Source: JAJDTR01 sp965220415
Lineage (GTDB): Bacteria; Poribacteria; WGA-4E; JAJDTR01
NCBI GenBank assembly: GCA_965220415.1
Contig: OZ244829.1
Span: 4,464,001 to 4,528,000 of the forward strand
Length of the DNA: 64,000 bases
Reading direction: 5' to 3'
Both the position numbers and the translations under genes were made by a program. Position 1 is the first letter of the stretch; each line of letters begins with the position of its first letter. The notes beneath the pieces were generated by a model. It did not search any database, was not told the DNA's origin, and was given only the letters and a program-made list of their open reading frames with translations. This document shows positions 46,001 to 55,130 of the stretch, one piece after another.

Positions 46001-47302
46001 ATGTTTTCTAGACAGGTAAGTTGCGCCGTTTTCATCTTTATAATGATTGTGTGCGCCGTGGATTCGGCGCGGGCACGCACGTTCGATCAAATTATCGCCT
46101 ATGTCAATGACGAAGTCATAACGAATTGGGAACTCGAAAACTTGGTGAGACAGCGTGAGCTTGAACTTAAACAAATCCACAATTTTAGTAATCGTGAAGC
46201 ATCCGAAAAAGCGCGACAAGAGCGGAGTGAACTGCTAGATCGCTTGATTCGCCAGATGCTTCTTGTGGAAACAGCCCTCACCTTGAAGGTTGAAATCACT
46301 GACGAAGAGTTGGAGATGTACATCAAAACCTTTAAGCAACGAGCTAAGGTTGAAACGCACGAAGAATTCATCAAGCAATTGAAAGCGGAAGGTTTTACCG
46401 AGTCTGCCTTCCGTGAACAGTCCAAGCGAAACCTGATGGCAGAGCGACTTCTGGAAAGACGAATCTTTCCACGATTGCAGGTCAGGGACAGCGACGTCTC
46501 AAAGTTTTTTGAAGAAAACCGCCATCGATTTACAACCAAATCGGATAAACTGCAACTGAGGCACATCCTTATTGCATTTAAGCCCTCCGAAGCCGATCGA
46601 GAGGAGGCGTTAAAGAAGGCAGAGGTCGCCTTTCAAGCAGCTAAAGACGGAACCGATTTTGAGGCGCTCGCAAAACGCTATTCCAAAGAACAGCGCGGGG
46701 ACCTAGTGCCCGGGCTTGCGATTGAATTAACGCATGACGAAATCAACAAACTCCCGAAGCCATTCCGTGAATCGCTTCCTACGCTAAATGAGAGCGGCAT
46801 TAGCGCCCCGATTGAAGACGAGAATAAAATCTATATTTTCAAAGTAGACCGCAAGACGGACCAATCTGTTAAATTCCGCTATATTGTCATCAGGTTGATC
46901 GTGGGGGAAGAAGCTATCCAAACTGCTCAACAGCACGCCGATATTGTTTATCAGAAACTCATGCAAGGCGAAGATTTCAGCGCCTTGGCAAGCCGCTACT
47001 CCGACGATGCGCAAACAAAAGCCGATGGCGGGGATCTCGGCAGTCATTCACTCAATGAGTTAACTCCCGAAACGCGAAAAGCAGTGGAAAATCTCGAAGT
47101 CGGAGAGTTTCAAGCCCCTGTTAAAATGAGATTCGGGTTCCACATCTTTAAAGTCGATGAGAAGTCGCCGCCAGAATTGAGCGACGTAGAAAAAAATCAA
47201 ATCCGTTCCATGCTGCGTCAACAGAAATTCGAGGAAGAATGGAAGGTGTATACGGACATGCTGCTTGAGAACGCCTATGTAAAAATCAAACCCTTTGACT
47301 GA
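46001..47302 (+). CDS. surA: SurA-like periplasmic chaperone / peptidyl-prolyl isomerase
   Basis: 433 residues from the ATG at 46001; the frame opens earlier but the signal peptide starts here (MFSRQVSCAVFIFIMIVCAV). The N-domain begins FDQIIAYVNDEVITNWELEN, the classic SurA opening (I-x-x-x-V-N-D-E-V-I-T). Two rotamase domains follow: one with QLRHILIAFKPSE … DFEALAKRYSKEQRGD and a better conserved one with GEDFSALASRYSDDAQTKADGGDLGSH, then FGFHIFKVDEK. SurA escorts outer-membrane proteins, LptD above all, through the periplasm. It sits between two parvulin-like genes and an lptD homologue, an arrangement that fits this role. Confidence 0.92.
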   Translation: MFSRQVSCAVFIFIMIVCAVDSARARTFDQIIAYVNDEVITNWELENLVRQRELELKQIHNFSNREASEKARQERSELLDRLIRQMLLVETALTLKVEITDEELEMYIKTFKQRAKVETHEEFIKQLKAEGFTESAFREQSKRNLMAERLLERRIFPRLQVRDSDVSKFFEENRHRFTTKSDKLQLRHILIAFKPSEADREEALKKAEVAFQAAKDGTDFEALAKRYSKEQRGDLVPGLAIELTHDEINKLPKPFRESLPTLNESGISAPIEDENKIYIFKVDRKTDQSVKFRYIVIRLIVGEEAIQTAQQHADIVYQKLMQGEDFSALASRYSDDAQTKADGGDLGSHSLNELTPETRKAVENLEVGEFQAPVKMRFGFHIFKVDEKSPPELSDVEKNQIRSMLRQQKFEEEWKVYTDMLLENAYVKIKPFD

Positions 47303-47447
47303 GGCCAGTTGAAGCCTTGTACCATTTCGCTTGAATAATAGTGTATATGAAATTTAATTAAATGTAACTGTTTAGTGGTTCATTCGCTAAGTGTTTAATC
47401 CTTACGAGACTGTCACAAGAAGCTGTTCTACCACCTCGGTAGGTGCG

Positions 47448-47483
47448 ATCAAGCGAACGGATAGTGAGTGCGATAGAGATCCC
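47448..47483 (+). repeat. 36-bp dispersed unit
   Basis: Begins ATCAAGCGAACGGATAGTG and ends GCGATAGAGATCCC. The surrounding 47303-48169 gap (867 bases) holds only repeats: this unit, repeat C, the nested pair at 47897-47967, a single arm of MITE B near 47321, and two copies of a GAGACTGTCACAAGAA-type block (47406, 47853). Confidence 0.8.
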
Positions 47484-47588
47484 TTTCTAACCGCACCGGC
47501 ACCAAACACTAACCATATTGTTTTGGAAAATAAACCATTTAGTGCATCGTTTGGTTCGTAGTATTGCAGTTCGCGTCGCACGACCGGT

Positions 47589-47700
47589 CTGGGCATGTAA
47601 GCCCCCGATTAGCCGGAATTAGCATTGTACTTTCCTACTCGGCGTGTTCCCTACCCCCGATTGGTCTGGATTGGCAAATCCAGACCGATGGACTAAACAA
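47589..47700 (+). repeat. Dispersed repeat C, copy 2 (about 112 bp)
   Basis: Second copy of the 38604-38716 repeat, same orientation, differing at scattered positions. Confidence 0.8.
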
Positions 47701-47896
47701 TCACAATTAAATATAACTGTTTAGTCCCTTGATTTCTGGAGTCGAGCACTGTTGATCTAGACGGTCTTTTTTGGCATTTTCTAAACGCACTTTATGTGGA
47801 TACCAATTTTTCCGGTTTGTGGTAAAGCAATTCATTGCCCGTTCTATGGCTCGCGAGACTGTCACAAGAAACTGTTCTACCACGTCGGTAGGTGCG

Positions 47897-47967
47897 ATCA
47901 AGTGACCGAATAGGATCAAGGGAGTGAATAGCGAGTGCGATAGAGATCTTCGCGCGATAGAGATCCC
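47897..47967 (+). repeat. Nested 36-bp units (one inside another)
   Basis: An outer unit (ATCAAGTGACCGAATAG … TTCGCGCGATAGAGATCCC, together 36 bp) is split in its middle by a second, inner copy of about 35 bp (47914-47948). Confidence 0.75.
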
Positions 47968-48169
47968 TTTCTAACTGCACCGGCACCCAACACTAACCAT
48001 TTAGAGAAATGAAATTAACTCAGGTAGCGGCTGTGAGGTAACCATTGCTGTTGATTGTCACAAATCCTCCACGCCGACACTCACGGCGGTTTGACCTATC
48101 ATATCAGGGGCAAGTTGAAGAAAAATGGGAGGTTTGAAGTGCTGGCACGTGGCATAGAGTAAATCGCAA

Positions 48170-51100
48170 ATGAGGAAACGGAGAAGTCGAAACATTGGCT
48201 TAGCAATCAGAGTAACCAACAAACCATATCAATATTCGGGCATACGCTGCTATGCCTTTGGACTCGCTCTCTATTTCTTACGTCGCATCTCGCCCAAATC
48301 CCATCGCTTTCTACCGGAGACTTTGTGTTTCCATCCCGTTGCCTCTTGTGCGTTTGGCAATGCCCGACATCTGATATTTCGAGTTTTTCTGAAACCCGCG
48401 TTCTTGATTGGATTTGCTTGCCTACTCCTTCCGATCGATTCCATCCTCGCCCAAGACCAATCCGCCCCTCCAAACGATGCAAGCGAAGTGTCCACTTCCC
48501 CTCCGGAAGACCAATCTGAAACAGACGAAGCCGCGAATCTCTCGTTAACTGGCGCAGAAAAATCTTCAACCGCCAGGCTGGATCCGAGGGGTACTGCGCC
48601 TGAGAAGGAGACCGTTATCGGAGACGGCGATAAGATGTTCATGTCGCATAACTTTGTCCAAATTCACGGCAACGCGTTGATAAAATCCGAAGATGTTGTA
48701 CTATATGCCGATCACATCTGGGCAGATTTCGACGACAACATCATGCGCGCCTCGGGAAACGTGAGGCTCATTGTCGGTAAAGAGGAAACGTTCGCCGATG
48801 AACTAATCTTTGATCTGGAAACGAAAAAAGGTATCGCACGCGATGGATTCACGTTCGACGATCCATGGTATTTCGGCGGCTCCGAAATCTTCAAGATTGA
48901 GGACGACGAGTCCTATATCCGCGGAGGTAGACTGACAACCTGTTCCTTGAAGCACCCGCATTTCTATTTCTCCGCCTCCAAAATCATTGTCAAAATCAAT
49001 AAGGAGTTGATTGCTAAGAACATTGTGCTAAACGTCGGTGGGGTGCCGCTCTTCTACTTTCCTCTGATTCGTCGTGACCTTCGAAAAGAAGACAAACTCG
49101 CCAAAATCATTGTTAAACTCGGCACCGACAGTTATCAAGGTCCCTACCTTACCATCATTCTACCCGTCTTTCGCCGTCACCGGTATTCGGGGGAATTGCT
49201 GTTCGAGCAGAGCACCAGACGCGGGCGTGGTGGAGGGACGCAAGGCAAATATCGTGTGAACGATGTTAAATTTCAAGAACTCTTGATTCCGATTCCGCCC
49301 GAAGCAACGCCGGGACAGCGAGCGCAACTTAAGGAAAAGGCAGACGAACTTTCGGATCGCTTGCAAGGAGATTACGATAAGTTCAAGCTGCACGAAGTTT
49401 TTCTGAAGTATCAAATCAAAGACATGGATGTTGAACGCGCGCGTGAAAGTGCAGAGACGATATACAGCCAACTCCTGGAGGACGACGCGGATTTCGGCGG
49501 AATTGCTCAGCATCAGTCAGACCACCAAGAATCACGCTATCGGCAGGGTGATATGGGGTTCCTTGTCCCGGGTGAGCGCGACAAGGAAGGTAAGATACGG
49601 CTGGACCCCAGTCTTGAGCAAGTGGCGTTCCGCCTCCAACCAGGCGAAATGAGCCCCATTCTTCGAACCGACTTTGCCTTTCACATTCTCAGGATGGACC
49701 GAGTGCTTGACATTTATGGGGAACGCGAAGTTCAAGTGCGCCGAATTGACATCGCGATCGAACCAAGCGACGAAACTCGTAAGGCTATTCGGGCGCTCGG
49801 GAAAGAGATTCAGGAGCGCGCAATCGCCGGCGAGCCGCTTGAAAGACTTGTCGCCGAATACGATGGCGCCGAGATGGAGGTTGTAAATGGCGGAGAACCG
49901 ACCCCCTTGAACGAAATGGATCAGCGCTGGCGGCATTCGGTTCGACGCTTAAAGCAGCCCGGTGAAATTACATTGCCCGTCAATACCGACCGAGGTGTCC
50001 ATATCTTTCAACTGATTGAGAGGGAGTCTACCCCCACATTTGAGGAGGTCGCTCGGCAGTTTGAGACGGAATGGGAATCACTAAAACAGGAACTACCGGC
50101 GCTACAAACGAAGCAGGATCGGGACAAGGGTGAAGAAAAAAGCGACTCGGACAGTGCCGAATCTCTCCCCGAGGATGGAGAAGAGGAGGAAGAGATACCC
50201 GTCTATCAACAACACGGCTTCCGTGGCAGGTGGGAAGATCCACAGGCAGTTGCGACGCAAGCACAACGGCTTGATCGTGGAGAGACTAGCCGCGTCATTA
50301 AAGCCCCTGACGGATTTCGCCTAATAAAAGTGGAAAAAAAACGAGCCTATCGCGGCGATTTTCTATTCCTGTCCCAAGACAGATACTCGGGATCGCGCCG
50401 AGAACCAATCAAAACCGGGCAACAGTGGACAATGCGATGGGGCCACCACCATAAAATATTCACGCCTTGGGACAATCGCCAAGAGGGACGAAGCCCGTTG
50501 AGTTTCAACGGACGCGTGGCATGGTATGCGAGATCGTATAAAGAAGGTTACGGCGTACCCGAGTCAACCATCAATTCCTTCGGAGTCTTCACATGGGGAT
50601 CTGCCCTGACGGGGTTCGACCCTGAGGACCTTGACCCCGACGAAAATCTGAAATTCTCGCGCAAGCGGTTTGGGTCTTTTCTTTCACGCCTTGAGGTTAA
50701 ACACACATTGGATCTCGCGGGTGACGGCACGACAATTCTCCAGAAGTTGCCCCAACTATCGATGCAATTTTCCCAGATGCAATTCGATCAGCTGCCACTA
50801 TTCAAAACAGTTAATTCCGGATTGACCAAGGTTGCCGATAAGCTGGATACCGACTTGCCTTTCCTTTCGATGTTTGCTTTTCCGACCCTCGACAATACGC
50901 GCTTCGACCTTGACGTTGAATTCGGCAATTTCTACAAGCAGCGATACCGAGATGTAAGGAATATTTTCTTGCAAACGGTCGATCTTGGTTTCGATCTCAC
51001 AAAACAAACCACGCTTCAGATAACGCCGTACCGAGAATTCCGCTTTGATTTGAGTTATGATAGCAACCTGATTTGGCATGCGAAAGATACAGAGGGCAAT

Positions 51101-52006
51101 CGCAACATCATCCGCGGCGTTTATAGTGTGAGAGCCAGAGGCAGCAACACACTGTTTAGGATTTATGACATCAGCTTTATCCCGGGCGCGCGACGCATGC
51201 GTCATCAAATCCAGTCCAGTCTCTCGTTTGATTATCAACCCCCTGTCGATAGAAACAACAACCTATATCAATTTGCGCCAAGTACGTTCTTTTTTGAGAG
51301 AAAGAGACTCTCCTATAACTTTCGCACGAGTGTTGAAGTAAAAACTCGACGTAGCAAAAGACCTTTGTCCCTGATTGATTTTGACACAAGGCTACGGGCA
51401 GATTTTAGCGAGAACACCGTGAGAAACCGCACATACGAACCAATCAGAAGCGACATAACCATTACACCGCTGGCGAGCCGCAACCTAAGAATTAGTTTTG
51501 ACATGACCCACGATCCGAATCTGGACCCTGCAAACGGCAAACGCTTCAAAATGGTCGATTTCGCATCCAATGTCCGTTATAGTCGTAAGAAGTGGAACGT
51601 AAGTCTCGGAAGTTCCTTCAGCAAGCGGCTAACCTCTTCGCGAGCCTCGCGGAATATTATTGGCAGCTTCCGCTTTGCGCCGAACCGGTTACTCAGTCTT
51701 AGCGCCAGTCTCACATATAACTGGATTGAGCGCCAGTTTTACCGTCAACGGATATCCATTCAGCGAAATCTGCACGATTGGAATCTGCGCCTTTCGTGGT
51801 ACCGTATCGGCATCAAACGCAGTGCAACGGCTAGTAATGTGCGGCAAGATTTCACACTTCAACTGAATTTAATCGCTGACCACACCGCATCGGTCGGGTT
51901 CGGCTACGACGCCACAACGGAGACCTGGGGCTTCAGGACGTTACCCGTCGGCGTTCCCTACAACGCCTTCAGTGCCAGGAACGCGCTTAGCAGATCTTAT
52001 TTCTAG
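48170..52006 (+). CDS. lptD: LptD-type outer-membrane LPS assembly protein with embedded parvulin-like domains
   Basis: 1278 residues. A long N-terminus ends in a signal-peptide-like segment (FLIGFACLLLPIDSILAQ, about 78-95). Residues about 150-310 are the OstA/LptA-like jellyroll of LptD (YADHIWADFDDNIMRASGNV). The first barrel-like strands follow (GPYLTIILPVFRR … GGGTQGKYRV, about 324-362). Residues about 405-620 are then two parvulin-like domains: AETIYSQLLEDDADFGGIAQ, RQGDMGFLVPGE, QVAFRLQPGEMSP, TDFAFHILRMD, and a more diverged one ending RGVHIFQLIERES. An acidic linker and a part-domain follow (640-725). From about 730 to the end are amphipathic strands ending in aromatic SYF, a beta-barrel. 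LptD inserts LPS in the outer leaflet. The inserted folding domains are unusual. Confidence 0.85.
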   Translation: MRKRRSRNIGLAIRVTNKPYQYSGIRCYAFGLALYFLRRISPKSHRFLPETLCFHPVASCAFGNARHLIFRVFLKPAFLIGFACLLLPIDSILAQDQSAPPNDASEVSTSPPEDQSETDEAANLSLTGAEKSSTARLDPRGTAPEKETVIGDGDKMFMSHNFVQIHGNALIKSEDVVLYADHIWADFDDNIMRASGNVRLIVGKEETFADELIFDLETKKGIARDGFTFDDPWYFGGSEIFKIEDDESYIRGGRLTTCSLKHPHFYFSASKIIVKINKELIAKNIVLNVGGVPLFYFPLIRRDLRKEDKLAKIIVKLGTDSYQGPYLTIILPVFRRHRYSGELLFEQSTRRGRGGGTQGKYRVNDVKFQELLIPIPPEATPGQRAQLKEKADELSDRLQGDYDKFKLHEVFLKYQIKDMDVERARESAETIYSQLLEDDADFGGIAQHQSDHQESRYRQGDMGFLVPGERDKEGKIRLDPSLEQVAFRLQPGEMSPILRTDFAFHILRMDRVLDIYGEREVQVRRIDIAIEPSDETRKAIRALGKEIQERAIAGEPLERLVAEYDGAEMEVVNGGEPTPLNEMDQRWRHSVRRLKQPGEITLPVNTDRGVHIFQLIERESTPTFEEVARQFETEWESLKQELPALQTKQDRDKGEEKSDSDSAESLPEDGEEEEEIPVYQQHGFRGRWEDPQAVATQAQRLDRGETSRVIKAPDGFRLIKVEKKRAYRGDFLFLSQDRYSGSRREPIKTGQQWTMRWGHHHKIFTPWDNRQEGRSPLSFNGRVAWYARSYKEGYGVPESTINSFGVFTWGSALTGFDPEDLDPDENLKFSRKRFGSFLSRLEVKHTLDLAGDGTTILQKLPQLSMQFSQMQFDQLPLFKTVNSGLTKVADKLDTDLPFLSMFAFPTLDNTRFDLDVEFGNFYKQRYRDVRNIFLQTVDLGFDLTKQTTLQITPYREFRFDLSYDSNLIWHAKDTEGNRNIIRGVYSVRARGSNTLFRIYDISFIPGARRMRHQIQSSLSFDYQPPVDRNNNLYQFAPSTFFFERKRLSYNFRTSVEVKTRRSKRPLSLIDFDTRLRADFSENTVRNRTYEPIRSDITITPLASRNLRISFDMTHDPNLDPANGKRFKMVDFASNVRYSRKKWNVSLGSSFSKRLTSSRASRNIIGSFRFAPNRLLSLSASLTYNWIERQFYRQRISIQRNLHDWNLRLSWYRIGIKRSATASNVRQDFTLQLNLIADHTASVGFGYDATTETWGFRTLPVGVPYNAFSARNALSRSYF

Positions 52007-52067
52007 CCGGATTTCCCAACACATCGAACACCTCATCACCTAGGCTTCCTACCCCCGGTGCACACCC

Positions 52068-52434
52068 CATGGCAGGGAACCATTGACACCGGACAATAGT
52101 CATTGCCACAGATTTTATATTCCTCAGTAGGAGCGATTTCCAAATCGCGACCTCTTCACTGTAGTAGGTTGGGTTGAACGGAAACACCCGAAAAAACCGA
52201 GAACCTGAATCATACATGAAGCCCTCGTTGCGCCTAATACGCGAACTATGAGAGCTTGTTTGAAAAGTACAATTTGTAGGGTGCGCACTGCGCACCAGCC
52301 TCTAAAAACCCCAGCGGGGCGGCAGGTATATGGCAGGCAATACAAAAACATGAAAAACCTGTCTCCAAATGACTGAATATGGCTCTGCTGCCGACTATTC
52401 AAACAGGTTCTGAGTGAAACCCAACACGCCACTA
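52068..52434 (+). repeat. Direct repeat D, copy 1 (interrupted by MITE A)
   Basis: The segment 52068-52251 plus 52414-52434 corresponds at about nine bases in ten to the uninterrupted copy 52530-52730. The two halves are separated by the MITE at 52252-52410 and its duplicated TGA. It lies in the 779-base gap after lptD, which has no gene. Confidence 0.85.
52252..52410. mobile_element. MITE-like element, family A, copy 2 (159 bp)
   Basis: Ends GAGCTTGTTTGAA and TTCAAACAGGTTC, flanked by TGA at 52249-52251 and 52411-52413. The same surrounding sequence occurs without the element at 52530-52730 with one TGA, which proves the ends and the 3-bp target duplication. Confidence 0.9.
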
Positions 52435-52529
52435 TTCTCGGGAAGTTAGGAGGTTATACCATTTCAAAGATACGTTTTATGAGCGATCTCCAACCCGTGA
52501 TGGTAATCCCCTTATCGCAAACGAAATGG

Positions 52530-52730
52530 CATGGAACCGTTGACACCGGAAAATAGTCATTGACCCAGATTTTATATTCCTCAGTAGGAGCGATTTCCGA
52601 ATCGCGACCTCTTCACTGTAGTAGGTTGGGTTGAACGGAAACACCCGAAAAAACCGAGAACTTGGATCATACATGAAGCCCTTTTTGCGCCTAATACACG
52701 CGAACTATGAGTGAAACCCACCACGCCACT
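52530..52730 (+). repeat. Direct repeat D, copy 2 (empty site)
   Basis: About 200 bp, uninterrupted; contains GGAGCGATTTCCGAATCGCG and the unoccupied MITE target ACTATGAGTG at about 52704-52713. Confidence 0.85.
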
Positions 52731-52731
52731 G

Positions 52732-52767
52732 ATCAACCGAGTGCATAGCGAAGGCGATAGAAATCCT
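52732..52767 (+). repeat. 36-bp dispersed unit (diverged)
   Basis: Begins ATCAACCGAGTGCATAGC and ends GCGATAGAAATCCT, immediately after repeat D copy 2. Confidence 0.6.
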
Positions 52768-52785
52768 GCTGCGACAGCACCCTCC

Positions 52786-53502
52786 TCAACGCAACGTCAA
52801 CCCGCCATCAATGTATAGCACATTCCCCGTAGCATGTGGATTCCGCATCAAGTACAATATCGTCTGAGCAACATCTTCAGCTTGAGCAATGCGCTTGGCA
52901 GGGAGTGTTTTGGCAGCAGTTTCAAACATCTCGCTACGCTGTTTTCCCGGAAGTGAATTGAACCTCGGGGTGTCAACTAACCCCGGCGAAACAACATTCA
53001 CGCGAATCGGCGACAACTCCACAGCCAGCGCTCGTCCCAATCCTTCAACCGCGCTATTGATTGACGCTTGCGGCACGGCGCCCGGCTCGGGGTGTTGGCT
53101 GTATGCTCCCGCCATGAGAACAATCGAGCCGCCTTCGCGGATATTTGGCGCGCCGTACTTCACAGCTTGATACTGCCCCCAGAATTTGCTGTCAAACCCT
53201 CGTCGCGCGATTTCAACGTCAAGATCCAAAAATGGCCCCAATGCCCCCTCGTTTCCCGGTGTCGTTAAGTGGTCAAATTCACCGACGACATCGAAAAGAT
53301 GCTGAATTGACGATGAATCCCTCACATCGACCGTGACAGTCTCAGGATCGCCTTGTATTTTATCGCTTGCCCGTTCCAATCTCTCCCGTGAGCGACTGGC
53401 GATGACAACCGTTGCTCCTTCTACTGTAGCGGCTTGAGCGGTCGCCAATCCAATTCCGGAACTACCGCCAATCACAATAACCTTTTTACCAGCTAAACTC
53501 AT
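52786..53502 (-). CDS. SDR-family oxidoreductase, atypical active site
   Basis: 238 residues with the Rossmann motif VIGGSSGIGLATAQAA and the C-terminal SDR pattern RVNVVSPGLVDTPRF, so it binds NAD(P)H. Where classical SDRs have Tyr-x-x-x-Lys before the AVEGL helix, this protein has QASINSAVEGLGRALAVEL, that is Gln and Asn at the catalytic positions. A divergent SDR subgroup with this kind of change is known to me, so the substitution is not unique, but activity is uncertain. It lies 99 bases downstream of the second pafA, with its own AAGGA ribosome site, and may share that transcript by read-through. Confidence 0.85.
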   Translation of the reverse strand: MSLAGKKVIVIGGSSGIGLATAQAATVEGATVVIASRSRERLERASDKIQGDPETVTVDVRDSSSIQHLFDVVGEFDHLTTPGNEGALGPFLDLDVEIARRGFDSKFWGQYQAVKYGAPNIREGGSIVLMAGAYSQHPEPGAVPQASINSAVEGLGRALAVELSPIRVNVVSPGLVDTPRFNSLPGKQRSEMFETAAKTLPAKRIAQAEDVAQTILYLMRNPHATGNVLYIDGGLTLR

Positions 53503-53601
53503 TGCGCGTTCCTTTCTGTTAAATTAAACTTGGAAAAATCAAATCTCTGAGGAAGGGATACCGAGGGAGGAGAGGTACGAGGGGAAACGCTGGGCCTGGG
53601 A

Positions 53602-54978
53602 TTAAATCGAGTAAATCGTAGAATCGGCTTCTTCGTATTCTGGTCGCATGGGATCGGTTGAAAGAAATAATTTCTGATAAGGCTCATAAAGCTGGATATA
53701 ACTCCAATTAACACCACAAAGAATCTTCCTTTCATTTGCCAGCTTTACAAAACGTCCGCGAAACTTCGCGCGCGTAGTTTCAGGCGGCAGATGCATCGCT
53801 TTGTCAATCTGATCGTCGCTGACAATTCGCTCGACCTGATCTTTTCTTTCCAGTTTATAATATAGTCCGGTTTTCTTTTTTTCACCTTCTCTTCGAATAT
53901 TGTGGTACTGAAGATCCAGCATTGATGCGTGAGCAGAATCCCAATCGCGATTTCGACGCGCAACATAACTCTCGATTAGTTTTTTCTTGATGACCCAGTC
54001 AAGTTCCCGATCGAGTGACGAGGGGTCCATTGCCAGATGCTTCAACACATATTCCCATCTTTTCATGACCTGCTCGGTGGTCGGATCTGACTCCGCTTGT
54101 TCAAAATACTGTTTGGCACACTCGAAGTATTGCCATTGAAGTTCGACTGCCGAGAGCCGTTTCCCGTTTTCCAGCTCAATCTTGTGCGTGCATGTGGTGT
54201 CGTTTGATATTTCCCAAATAGCTTTGACCGAGTTGTGCAATGCGAGGCGTTGCCTAATAAAATTGTCTTCTATCATGCGCAGAACGATTGCCGTTGTTCC
54301 CACCTTGAGAAAAGTGGCAAATTCGGACATGTTGGAATCGCCGACGGTAACGTGCAGTCGTCTGTACTTCTCACGATCAGCATGAGGTACATCACACGTG
54401 TTGATAATTCCTTGTCGCGTTGCTGTTGCAGAGAGAGAGATTTCCTCGCGAATATGTTGTGCGCGTTGAGAGATGACGTATCTGCCGCGGTCGGTATGTA
54501 TAGATTTACCGGCGCCGGTGAAAACCTGACGTGTTACGAAAAAAGGAATAAGCTGTGAGGCGAGTTGGCGGAAACTGACTCGACGATCCATTAAATAGTT
54601 CTCATGACACAGGTAGGTATTTCCCGGAGTATCTGTATTGATTTTGAAAACCGAAAAGCTTCCGTAAAAGCCGTCGATCCGCATTTTTCGTTCTGCGGTG
54701 ACAGAGAGCCGCTCAATTATCCGTTCGCCGGCTTTATCATGTGTGACCAATTCGCGCACGTTGTCACATTCGGGTGTGGCATATTCAGGTCGCGGTCCTT
54801 CCTTTTGATAAAATCGAGCGCCGTTTTCGAGGAACACATCCGGATACATTCTCCCTGAGATTACCTCGCGGAATAAGTACATAACCGCATTCTGAATCGA
54901 TAGTGCTCTCCCGCCCCGTCGCTCTGGAGTACAGATGATATGATATTCGTTTTCGAGTCCGTAAATCCTACGGTCCAT
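53602..54978 (-). CDS. Second PafA-like protein with altered active site
   Basis: 458 residues, intact, about 90% identical to the neighbouring PafA and produced by tandem duplication. Most of the C-terminal two thirds is unchanged. Differences cluster at conserved sites: the motif with the catalytic Asp (QDIGCHPEYAT in the first copy) reads QKEGPRPEYAT, so Asp59 is Lys and His63 is Arg. KNNTD is KINTD, TYGCHEN is TYLCHEN, NTRDEPHAD is NTCDVPHAD, ESEYG is ENEYH. The Glu-x-Glu nucleotide/metal motif (residues 9 and 11) is kept. PafA needs that Asp to ligate Pup, so ordinary ligase activity is unlikely. Regulatory partner, Pup-binding decoy or changed chemistry are all possible. Confidence 0.93.
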   Translation of the reverse strand: MDRRIYGLENEYHIICTPERRGGRALSIQNAVMYLFREVISGRMYPDVFLENGARFYQKEGPRPEYATPECDNVRELVTHDKAGERIIERLSVTAERKMRIDGFYGSFSVFKINTDTPGNTYLCHENYLMDRRVSFRQLASQLIPFFVTRQVFTGAGKSIHTDRGRYVISQRAQHIREEISLSATATRQGIINTCDVPHADREKYRRLHVTVGDSNMSEFATFLKVGTTAIVLRMIEDNFIRQRLALHNSVKAIWEISNDTTCTHKIELENGKRLSAVELQWQYFECAKQYFEQAESDPTTEQVMKRWEYVLKHLAMDPSSLDRELDWVIKKKLIESYVARRNRDWDSAHASMLDLQYHNIRREGEKKKTGLYYKLERKDQVERIVSDDQIDKAMHLPPETTRAKFRGRFVKLANERKILCGVNWSYIQLYEPYQKLFLSTDPMRPEYEEADSTIYSI

Positions 54979-55130
54979 TATACTTGCGCCCCATCTTTCT
55001 AACTACTTCAGGAAAAGCACGCAGGGTAAACTATTCTGCAGATTGACAAAGAAAATCGCAAATTCCCGCGAGCTTACACAAGGCGGGATTGGTGGCAGGA
55101 GGGTCCAAAAGAAACCCTGAAGATTTAGGT

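Noticed and set aside
47402..47986. Small minus-strand frames after surA
   Set aside because: Same reason: they are readings of repeated intergenic blocks shared between several gaps.
53602..54978. Second pafA as a simple pseudogene
   Set aside because: The frame is intact over 458 codons with no stop or frameshift, and changes are concentrated at functional sites, so it is reported as a gene with altered function.
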